From Dryomyza anilis (lineage: Eukaryota > Arthropoda > Insecta > Diptera > Dryomyzidae), in NCBI GenBank assembly GCA_951804985.1, contig OX638132.1:23660617-23724616 (forward strand): a DNA stretch of 64,000 bases, written 5' to 3'. Both the position numbers and the translations under genes were made by a program. The notes beneath the pieces were generated by a model. The model searched no databases. It was not told where the DNA came from and was given only the letters and a program-made list of their open reading frames with translations. Of the stretch, positions 55,576 to 64,000 are shown piece after piece; the stretch's first letter is position 1; each line of letters begins with the position of its first letter.

Positions 55576-55744
55576 TTGATTATGTTTTAGTCAAAATAGT
55601 TTCGAAAACTCCCACCTCTCAAACAAGTGCCTTTTGTATATATCACTCTTTAGGAAACATAAACTCGAAAATAATATCAAGTCCTGTGGACTTACGCACT
55701 GTCTATACTACTTATATTCAGCATAAGATGTAATACAACTCGCA
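55576..55744 (+). repeat. mini-me body fragment
   Basis: TAGTCAAAATAGTTTCGAAA, CTCCCACCTCTCAAACAAGTG, TATATCACTCTTTAGGAAAC and TAACTCGAAAATAATATCAAG resemble the GCCCACCTCCCATACAAGTCA...GGAACTAATAACTCGAAAAGT part of family A. Heavily decayed. Confidence 0.55.
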
Positions 55745-55878
55745 CATTTTGGCAGGGATTTCAAGATCATCAATGGAGTTCCTAGATCAAATACAAAAAC
55801 GTGCGATATATTTAATAGAGAATGTACATGAACTGATTCTACCAGGTCGGGGTTTTTCTCGTTCTACTCGAGTATCTA
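55745..55878 (+). pseudogene. Decayed non-LTR retrotransposon ORF tail
   Basis: ATTTTGGCAGGGATTTCAAG, ATCAATGGAGTTCCTAGATC, AAATACAAAAACGTGCGATA, TTTAATAGAGAATGTACATG and CCAGGTCGGGGTTTTTCTCG align with 39091-39330, but an internal stretch corresponding to SLEHRR...YRYYNG is deleted. No intact frame. Same family as the 39-kb copy. Confidence 0.75.
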
Positions 55879-55892
55879 CTGGAGCATCGATC

Positions 55893-56305
55893 GTATTCTT
55901 TTAACATATTTCTTTAATCTATTTTTAAACCTTTTCCTTTAACCTATTCCTTTAAGCTAGTCCTTTAAACTAGTCCTTTAACCTATTCCTTTTATCTATT
56001 CCTTTGACCTATTCCTTTAACCTAGCCATTTAACCTATTTCTGTGAAATATTCCTTTAACGTATTCCTTTAACCTATTCTTTAAACATATTCCTTTAAAC
56101 TATTCTTTTAACATTTTTCTTTAACCTGTTCCTTTTAATCCTTTAACTTATTCCTTTAACCTATTCTTTACCTATTCCTTTAATCGCCTCTTTTAAAAAT
56201 TCCTTTAACATAATTCTTAAACCTATTCATGTAACCTATTCATTTAACATATTCCTTTAGCCTATTCCTTTAAACTATTCCTTTAATCACCTATTCCTTT
56301 CCTCG
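55893..56305. repeat. Minisatellite, 14-15-bp CCTATTCCTTTAA unit
   Basis: About twenty-eight irregular copies of CCTATTCCTTTAA(A/C). It follows directly on the retrotransposon relic and ends at CCTATTCCTTTCCTCG. Confidence 0.88.
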
Positions 56306-56566
56306 ATATACACTCTGGATTGCATGACTTGGCGGCATGACTTGGTAAGCGTTAGATATTTTTTTTTTATAAAAAAAAAACTATTGTGACAATTTGTTAA
56401 TGTTTCCATAGTCTAACAACACAAAATCGATAATATCGTCGTCGTTCAGTAGAATGTCTTTGAGTCCATTTTTAGACAATATCGAGATAATTATGCCACT
56501 ATAATAAAAACGAACTCTTTTCTACGTTGCAAAAGTTCTCGGAGTCCTACATCTTACCTAAGCAGA

Positions 56567-57033
56567 CGTGTCCGGTATGGATAAGTATATATATTCTTGA
56601 TCAGCAGAACAACCCGAGTCCGTTTAGCCATGTCCGTCCGTCAGAAAACATTGTAACTTGAGAAATACTGCTCAACATTTTTTGTTCCAATATGTTTTAC
56701 CCAAAATATGTTCTGTGTACGGAAATGAACCAAATTGGCCGACGTTCACGCCCACCTCTTACACAAGTCAATTTAAAACATATTGGTAAAATTCGCCTAA
56801 AAATATATGTTCCAAAAATGGGCGAGATTCGCTCCCTTTTTTTTTTTTCATTATTTACTGATTTTTTATAGAGGAAATTTTAGTTGTAAATTATTAAAAA
56901 TTATCCCATAAAAGGATACCACTAATATATTCACCAAGGGTGTAGGGTATTCCATAGTCGGGAACGACCGACTTTAGAAGTCCGTCCCATGCGACCGAAC
57001 TAACCTATGTGACCTAACTTTCCCAAGTCGTTT
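56567..57033 (+). mobile_element. mini-me family A, diverged and internally deleted copy
   Basis: GACGTGTCCGGTATGGATAAG, (TA)n, TTCTTGATCAGCAGAACAACCC, CCGTTTAGCCATGTCCGTCC, then a shortened body (ATTTACTGATTTTTTATAG), GGTGTAGGGTATTCCATAGTC, a mutated GGGAACGACCGAC and CCCAAGTCG. The 5' terminal hairpin is lost and about 300 bp of body is missing. Confidence 0.8.
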
Positions 57034-57039
57034 TTTAGT

Positions 57040-59930
57040 GTATCTGTAACTAAAATAAATTATTTCGAAGCTTTCATTTTGTTTTAAATACTTAATTGTT
57101 ATTAAATTTATATATTTATAATTGTTTATTTTCTTTTATTTTAGTTATTCTTTAATTGAATCTATATACTCTGAAATCGTTTACATACTTATACACTTTC
57201 TTCTCTTCAGCTGCCTCTACTCTTTGTTGATGTATAAACCTTTTCACGTTACCAATAAGCATTGTATAGTGTATTATAGACAACAATGGTATTAGCAAAG
57301 TAAACTTCTTAATTAAACGTGAAAATCAGAATTAATATTTTATTTAAAAATATTTTCTACATAGAATACAAAAACAATATTGGCTACAATAAATAATTTT
57401 GTTCGTATCAAAGTTGATTTATATTTAGTAGCACAAGTAGATTCTAATAATTGGCATACAATCAATTTAGTATTTTAGTATATGCTGACTTAATAACAAG
57501 AGGTTTACGAACTGAAATACGACATTTCGTATTTTCTATATTTTCTATATACTTGATACATTCAAACATACATGTCCAACTGTGCTTTGTGGTTCTATTC
57601 GTGAGAACACACACATGCATATTATTGATTAACAAGCTATTTTTTTGATACTAAAGAAAAAACTTCTTCATATCAAGACAAATTCTTCTTAGTTATTTTT
57701 TGATATCTAAGAACATAGTGTCTTAATAACTAGAAAATTGGTCTTAGTTACTTTCAACAGCCAGACAGGCTACCATACCTCGCAAAACAAAGAATACGAG
57801 CGAATATTACAGACAATGAAATAACGAAGAAAACAACAACAAATACATGAACCGTGTTCTTTTTGGGAAAAATACAACAACAATTTGCGAGTTGTTTTTG
57901 GTTTTTAATAGTCAATCAAATAACTTTTTTAATCACTAAGTAATTTATTCTCTTAACATTCAGAAAATAACTTATTGAATTTTAGTAGTATTTTAATAAT
58001 ATTAGTAAAATTTAGCCATTTTCCATTAGATTCTATTTCTTCGATAGTTTTAAAAGTTTATTTTCCTCTATACAGCTAAATAAGACTACAAAGCTGAGCA
58101 TATCACACAGCGAAAAGGCACCAAATACAACGATACATTATTAAAATTTTACCACCTGCTGTCTATGTGCGATGCACATGAATTCACCTTTAATTCTGGT
58201 GCTCGCGCGATTAATCAAACGCCATATTCTGTACTGTTTTATGAAAGGTTGGTTGGTTTGCACCTCAAACCGCCAGTTGGCTCGGTCGTCACTGTTGCCA
58301 GTCTCCCGCTGCGGTCAGTGGCAAAAACACCCTCGGGTCTTATAATTAATGATCAGCTAAATGAGACACCAGCTGAGTGAACTTAGCTGGCTATGGGTAA
58401 ACTGCATTTGTATCGGTGTGTCGGGTTGTCTGTGTCTCGTTATATAGCTCTATTGGATTTAGAGTGTTGTAGTAGTTGTGGTGCATACCATAACATCAAA
58501 ATTTCATATAACCATCATCACTAGCATAAGCATTTGTAGTGGCTGTTGTGCATGTAGCAAGTGCGTTTTGAGGAAATTCTTTACCAGCTGGTAACACTGA
58601 CTTTGTACGTAAATAGCAGCCAAATTTATGGCAACATTGAAAATTTAATTTTCAATTTATCTCAAGCAGCAAATCAAACAATCGCCTTTTATGCAAATAT
58701 TTGCATTTTAAAGTGCAACATAATGAAAATTACTGCAATGCCTCATCAAAAACAGAATACTATTAAATTTATATTTTTTACTATATCATAAATTTTTAAT
58801 TAACTTAAAATCAGCTTACTATACCAATTTAAAATCAGCTTACTATACAAAATTTATAAATATAATCCAACGATAAATTTTAATTTTTGCTCGAAATCAA
58901 CGATAATCCTAAAATAATGACTAGTAACACAAATCAAATGACTACCTTCGTCACAGCTACCTTCATCAAATCTCGTTTTTGAAAAACTAATCGAGTTTAC
59001 CTTTTGTGCGCCTGCATAACTCCCAAAAGATCCTTTAAATAAATCATAATTTTACGTTGTTTACAAATCGAATTTGAACTAGACCAAAGCCCAGTTACAT
59101 CTAAAACACCCACTAAGCGCACCCAACCCAATTCTACTAGCAGTGTCAGCTTAACACCAGGAAAATCCTTAAATAGACTACGACCTCGAAAATAACTTAA
59201 AGTAATGGGAGGACTTATGCGGCATGAGTATTACAAACGCATGAAACTGCGCAGGCAGAGAAATTGAAAATAATGAGTTCAAGCGAACCATAGCCAACTT
59301 ATAGAAACACAGACACATACGCAAAACCATAAAAATAGCACACAAGATCCAGTGCACAGGACATTGAAAGGTGCCTTGATGGTAGCCTAAAATGTGGCTG
59401 CTATTGTTGTCGTTTTAGTGCTCGCTGCGGCGGCGTTGACCTGTGAACCAGCCACTCAGGACCGGCCGCATCGCACCGATTCGAACCAAATTCAACAAAA
59501 TGAATGAAACATTATTAACAAATGAATTCCGGTCAACAGTGCTGTTTGCATGGCAAAGCCTTTGTTCGTCTTTCATGGTTGTGCGCATGACTATCCATAT
59601 CTGTGTGTTTCATTGTGTCCGAATATGCTGGAGCTGGCGGTTTTACCCCTGAGTTTCGGAAAACAGTCGCTGATGAAATATAAACTGAACCCAAAAATGG
59701 TGTTAGCCATTGTGCTGAGCATATTCCTTAACAATATTAAAGCATATACAATAAGTTGAATTCAGTATAAAAAGTCCGTGAAACATTTTCATTTTTGTTG
59801 TGCATATTATGTACTGTGGATTTAATAATGATAAAAAAAGTATGGCTGGCAAAAGGGCAAACGAATTATCGAAACCTTTTGTAGATAACGTGAATGTTTG
59901 TTATTTTAGATGATAAAAATCAAATATTTT
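57040..59930. other. Mostly unique-looking DNA with two GC-richer islands, no gene recognised
   Basis: Islands lie at about 58085-58560 and 59190-59720. Open frames there (up to 76 codons) overlap in two frames on one strand and have no known domain. A loose repeat of TTTTTTGATA-CTAAGAA/CTTCTTAGTTA words is at 57635-57755. No tRNA or transposon ends found. Candidate intronic regulatory DNA by composition and apparent single-copy status only. Confidence 0.45.
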
Positions 59931-59934
59931 TAGT

Positions 59935-61830
59935 TATTGAAATAAGGCGAAAATTAAGAATATTGAATAATTCCAAAGTGATTTAATAGTATATTATGAT
60001 ATTATTGATTTAAAATATAAATACAAAAGCAATGTAAATATAGATCAGATTTTAAAAATGGAATAATATTTTATTTTAAATTTATCGATAATTTTATTAT
60101 AAATGTATCTATAAATTTATTATAAATTGGTCAATTATAGTACAGATTAATCAATAATGTTATCATATATTCTTCAGCTATTTGAAAAATAATCAATAAT
60201 TTAAAAATTAATCGATAATTTTAAAATTTATCGATATATTGTAAAATTTAACAATAATTTTATGAATAATCGATAAATTTAAATGTATGGATTATTTTAT
60301 AATTTATCGACCATTTTAAAATTTATCAATAATTTAAAATTTTTAGATAAAATTTATCGACAATTTATAAATATATTGATAATTTTAGAACTTATCGAAA
60401 ATTTTAGAATTTATCGAAAATTTTAGAATTTATCGAAAATTTTAGAATTTATCGAAAATTTTAGAATTTATCGAAAATTTTAAAATTTATCGAAAATTTT
60501 AGAATTTATCGAAAATTTTAAAATTTATCGAAAATTTTGAAAATTTAACGATAATTTAAAATTATCGATAAATTATAGTATCGAAAAATGAAAATTATCG
60601 ATAATTTAAAATGTATTTATAATTTTTTTAAATTTTAAAATCGATAATTTTGTAAATTTTTTTAATGCTATTAAAATCTATCGATAATTTTGTAAATTTT
60701 AAAATTTATCGATAATATAAAATATATCGATAAATTTTAAAATATTTCGATTAATTTTCTATACGACCTCTTAACTGAAATATATTTTTATACAAATGGG
60801 CTCAAGGTCCGGTATTTCAAATTAAAAAAGAATATATTTTGAATTTTATTTTATTCTAATTTTATTAAAATTTTTCGATAATTTTAAAAATTTTCGATAA
60901 TTTTAAAAATGTTCGATAATTTTAAAAATTTTATATAATTTAAAAAATTTTCGATAATTTTAAAAATTTTCGATAATTTGAAAAATGTTTGATAATTTTA
61001 AAAATGTTCGATAAATTTAAAAATTTTCGATAATTTTAAAAATTTTCGATAATTTTAAAAATTTCGATAATTTTAAATATTTTCGATAATTTTAATAATT
61101 TTCGATAATTTTAAAAATGTTCGATAATTTTAAAAATGTTCGATAATTTTAAAAATGTTCGATAATTTAAAATTTGTTCGATAATTTTAAAAATTTTCGG
61201 TATTATAATATTTGTTCGATAATTTTAAAAATTTTCGATAATTTTAAAAATTTTCGATCATTTTAAAAATTTTCGAAAATTTTTAAATTTTTTGATAATT
61301 TTATAAATGTATCAATTATTCTACTTATTTTACTATATAATTTTAAAAAATAATCGCTTATTTTGAATTTATCGATAATTTTACTGATTGATCGATATTT
61401 TAAAAAATTTATCAATAATTTGTCGATATTTTTTCTAAATTTTGTCTATAAAATTTATCGATAATTTAACAAAATTTATCGATAATTTAACAAAATTAAC
61501 AACAATTTTATCGATAATTTTATAAATATCGATAATTTTATATATTTATCGATAATATAAAAATTTGTTAAATAATTTTAGAAATTTATTGCAAATTTTA
61601 CAACTTTTTCGATAATGAACAAATTCTATCGTTAGTATAAAAAACTTCTTGATAATTTTAGAATTTTATCAATAAAGTTACAAATAAATCAAGAAATAGA
61701 TAAATTTATTAAATAAGTTTTCGTTACAAAATGTTTAAACAAATAAATCAACAATTTTTAAATAAATTGAAATATATTAAAAAGAACTTTATCGATAATT
61801 TTAAATTTAAAATATTTGTGAGAAATTATT
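59935..61830. repeat. About 1.9 kb of 18-20-bp (A)TCGATAATTTTAAAA(TTT) repeats
   Basis: Three phases. 60100-60750: AATTTATCGATAATTTTA units, including a tight run of ATCGAAAATTTTAGAATTT (19 bp) at about 60390-60535. 60865-61275: very regular CGATAATTTTAAAAATTTT or AAAAATGTT units. 61370-61830: looser ATCGATAATTT units. A non-repetitive patch (60750-60865) separates the first two. CGATA occurs dozens of times on the plus strand and TATCG on the minus. It lies just upstream of the palindrome and the exon. Non-coding. Confidence 0.88.
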
Positions 61831-61836
61831 GGGAAA

Positions 61837-62092
61837 AATGAAGAATTATGGAATTCGACAACAAATAATGCAGACTCAACCAATACAAGTGTTTTCAGAA
61901 AACATACCATATTAAATGTAAATTTTCAATAGAAAAAATATATATTTATTTAATTACATATTAAATTACACACAAAATTTAATATGTAATTAAATATACA
62001 TTTAAATTTACATTTAATATGGTATGTTTTCTGAAACCACTTGTATTGGTTGAGTCTGCATTATTTGTTGTCGAATTCCGTAATTCTTCATT
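61837..62092. repeat. Near-perfect 256-bp palindrome (hairpin)
   Basis: An 89-bp left arm (61837-61925) pairs with the right arm (62004-62092) with about two mismatches; it contains GAATTCGACAACAAATAATG and GCAGACTCAACCAATACAAG. The 78-bp spacer itself holds a perfect 21-bp inverted pair (61946-61966 and 61976-61996) around a 9-base loop. The right arm ends about 150 bp before the Dpr-family exon. No target duplication is visible. The low arm divergence implies recent origin or gene conversion between the arms. Confidence 0.92.
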
Positions 62093-62186
62093 CAAACCGT
62101 TTCCATGGAATTTAGCACAATCAAAATCTGCTGAATTCTGTTTAATTGCGCATGTATTTTGCCGTATAATTAATTAACAACATAAA

Positions 62187-62244
62187 ATGGTTTTTATTTT
62201 TGGTTCAAATTTTTTCTCTTTCTTTTTTCGGTTCGTTGCAACAG
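62187..62244 (+). promoter_or_regulatory. Polypyrimidine tract and 3' splice site of the Dpr-family exon
   Basis: A T/C-rich run (TTTTTTCTCTTTCTTTTTTCGG) precedes GTTGCAACAG. The AG at 62243-62244 is the likelier acceptor; an AG two bases on (62245-62246) would also keep the frame by starting at ACC. The open frame that runs upstream to 62187 is intronic read-through. Confidence 0.8.
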
Positions 62245-62399
62245 AGACCAAAACAATTTGTGGTGATGTGCCGCCACACTACTGGGAGACGCCGTACTCG
62301 CAGCCCTACTTTGACAACTCTTCACGCCGGGAGGTGACCGCAACAGTGGGTCAGGCCGCTTTGCTGCATTGTCGCGTACGCAATCTGGGCGACAGAGCG
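62245..62399 (+). CDS. Internal exon of a Dpr-family immunoglobulin-domain cell-surface protein
   Basis: The exon encodes about 51 residues: a short lead (ICGDVPPHYWETPYSQPYFD) and the first strands of a V-type Ig domain, REVTATVGQAALLHCRVRNL, then GDRA. The Cys in LHC is the B-strand half of the Ig disulphide, and NSS is a possible N-glycosylation site. In Drosophila Dpr proteins this part runs into VSWIRKRD in the next exon, and the donor GTGAGT at 62400 falls exactly before that Val codon. Dprs are GPI-anchored or membrane-bound two-Ig neuronal receptors that bind DIP partners and take part in synaptic target choice. GC content and codon use stand out against the AT-rich surroundings. The remaining exons lie outside the window, so the paralogue is not resolved; the VTATVGQAALLHCRV wording is nearest, from memory, to the dpr1-5 group. 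Confidence 0.9.
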
Positions 62400-62405
62400 G
62401 TGAGT
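62400..62405 (+). promoter_or_regulatory. 5' splice site of the Dpr-family exon
   Basis: GCG|GTGAGT matches the consensus donor and leaves the frame in phase 0 after an Ala codon. Confidence 0.85.
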
Positions 62406-63407
62406 AGACATTATGCATATTTTTTAATTATTCTGGTATTAGATTTTTAATGTCTTTTCTCATAATATTCAGTTATGGTTTTTATTTCTTATTGTCCTTC
62501 GTTTTATTTGAAAAATATCGACAACTTAAAATTATTACATGTTACGTCCTGCCCATAATATATTTCTTATATTAATGCAAATATTGTTCTTACCTTCTCT
62601 GAAAATGTGCCGGCAGAAGAAAAAGTAGACATAAAAAAAAACAAAATAAAAAGTCTTAAATGAAATGTAAACAGTTCTACCGTGTTCTCACACCCTTTCT
62701 CTCATTCACTTGATATTACTCTTGCTCTATCTCTCTCCCTCTTTGGCATCTGAGCTGTCATAATGCGACAATGAATGCGAAATTATGCTGTGTCAGTTTC
62801 TTCAATACATTGCCACATGCTTGGCGTAAAAAGGACCCAGTTTAATACATAAAATAGCCACATAACAAAAGTTATATATCGTCGTTGAAGAAGTAAAATA
62901 TATATATATAATTTTTTTTTATTGATAAAATAAAAATCGGTAATTTTTAAAATTCTTTCTATTTGATATTTTTTTTTATAATTTGAAATAAAAATGTTTT
63001 TACGCTATTTCAGAACTACTTGAAATATTTTTAAATGAGAAATGAATCATCTGTCACGTGGAATATACTAAATTCTAATACCGTAAATATTGGAGGAGAT
63101 ATTTATGTGGGATAAGTTAAATCCCTATATTCTTAAATAAATATTTATGCTCGGTCTTCAGAGTTGTAACACCAACGTATCATTATTGTCGATTATTATT
63201 TTTTTATTTATAAAGATATTAAAAATTATCATCGTTTTTTAATTAAAGTCACAATATAATTTTTTCAAATTAGATTTGATTGCACTTACTTTTATACTTT
63301 TTTACAGGAAAGTCGTTGTTATATTAAGATTTAAAGAAAAAAATTAAACATTTTGAAATTTTTGTACAGAAAGTCAGTAAGCAGCTGTAATTGTAAATAC
63401 AAATACA
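62406..63407. other. Intron following the Dpr-family exon
   Basis: Contains a CTCTCATTC/CTCTATCTCTCTCCCTCTTT pyrimidine-rich stretch at 62690-62755 and the isolated terminal motif of the 1216-1476 TIR element at 62874-62898. No further exon is recognisable up to the window end. Confidence 0.6.
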
Positions 63408-63640
63408 GAAAAAAGAATTCATCAACATGATGAATATATTCATAAATATTACTACCAGATTCATCATATTGATACCACCGTTTATAAAATGACATATTAA
63501 TCAATACATTCAATATATATATGAAATTCTTCGTACTCTCGAACATCATAGTGAAGAACGACTTATTCAATACAATGAATTTCAATCGTCTAATTAATGA
63601 ATTTGTTCATAATATTTATGAATATAATATTTTTTACGAA
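63408..63640 (-). repeat. ATTCAT/ATGAAT palindrome cluster, copy 5 (inverted)
   Basis: AAGAATTCATCAACATGATG through GATACCACCG-TTATAAAATGACATATTAAT, GAACATCATAGTGAAGAACG and AATACAATGAATTTCAATCG is the reverse complement, in order, of 8405-8672. This shows the family is a discrete dispersed element of about 240-270 bp. Confidence 0.75.
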
Positions 63641-63714
63641 TTTTTCAAAAAAAAAAAAAATTATTAGAAAATATTTCGAAAAAAAAGTTTTGTTGTAAAA
63701 ATTTTATTAAATTT

Positions 63715-63777
63715 TGAAAATAAAAATGATTTGAAATTTTTTATTTTTAGAAAAAATTCAAATCATTTTTATTTTCA
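63715..63777. repeat. Short hairpin, 25-bp arms
   Basis: AAAATAAAAATGATTTGAAA pairs with TTCAAATCATTTTTATTTTC around an 11-base T/A loop. AT-rich; it may be part of the terminus of the neighbouring palindrome cluster. Confidence 0.75.
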
Positions 63778-63779
63778 AA

Positions 63780-64000
63780 TTTTTTTTTTAAATATATTTT
63801 AGATTTTTATTCAATAACATTTCAAAGTTAAAAAATAAAAATTTCAGATTTCTCCAATCTTCATTTTGTGAATATTTGATTTTTAGTTCTTCCCAAAAAT
63901 ATGGTGAAGCTAACATCGACGATATGTACGCTATTTAAAAAAAATATTTTAGTGGACTTTTTATGACTATTTAATACGTATTGGTATTAGATCGAATGGC
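63780..64000. other. AT-rich intron DNA to the window edge
   Basis: No feature recognised. Confidence 0.5.

Noticed and set aside
62187..62244. Start of the dpr-family ORF at the upstream ATG (62187)
   Set aside because: The stretch is T/C-rich with a CAACAG acceptor directly before the conserved sequence, so it reads as a polypyrimidine tract and not as a signal peptide, although a hydrophobic run (FIFGSNFFSFFF) is encoded by chance.

Overview
The window looks like non-coding DNA from a large, AT-rich insect genome, most likely a higher fly (Diptera, Brachycera). Three things point there. One clean coding exon near the right end encodes part of an immunoglobulin domain of the Dpr cell-surface family. 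Two related families of 'mini-me' type elements carry the dipteran signature of a (TA)n tract, a conserved core and a (GTCT)n tract. There is also a Tc1/mariner relative with DD37E-type spacing. All calls are by eye; no search was run, and the species cannot be named.

Layout. 1-5.4 kb: AT-rich DNA with an old mini-me relic split by a small TIR element, a non-autonomous hAT element with a perfect 8-bp target duplication that carries a tRNA-derived SINE and a Helitron-like fragment, a second small TIR element, and another SINE with a 15-bp target duplication. 6-14 kb: diverged duplicated repeats, clusters of ATTCAT/ATGAAT palindromes, short minisatellites and two more SINEs. 15-24 kb: mini-me copies nested with SINEs and with an 877-bp long-TIR foldback element. 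24-34 kb: a CACTAAAAATT minisatellite, three further full-length mini-me copies, and a Helitron-like repeat with GAATTC-rich minisatellites. 35-41.5 kb: Helitron-like tandem units broken by a decayed Tc1-like transposon, the 3' end of a non-LTR retrotransposon, a 0.4-kb foldback and another mini-me copy. 42-53 kb: TIR-element relics, four short TIR elements or fragments, a SINE, and a 1.5-kb array of a 21-bp near-palindromic repeat. 54-57 kb: mini-me relics and a CCTATTCCTTTAA array. 57-60 kb: largely unique-looking DNA. 60-62.1 kb: about 2 kb of ATCGATAATTTTAAAA-type repeats followed by an almost perfect 256-bp palindrome. 62.25-62.40 kb: the Dpr-family exon. The rest is intron.

The simplest reading is that almost the whole window is intron or upstream DNA of one dpr-type gene on the + strand. 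dpr genes in Drosophila are known for very long introns, and transposon nesting would have enlarged this one. No bacterial-type operon, CRISPR array, rRNA or functional tRNA gene is present. Apart from the exon, the open reading frames that can be drawn are short, AT-driven and mostly inside repeats.

The parts most worth checking are the palindrome about 150 bp upstream of the exon, the dense CGATA array beside it, the 21-bp array with higher-order structure, the mini-me insertions that sit at loops of inverted repeats, and the 877-bp foldback family.
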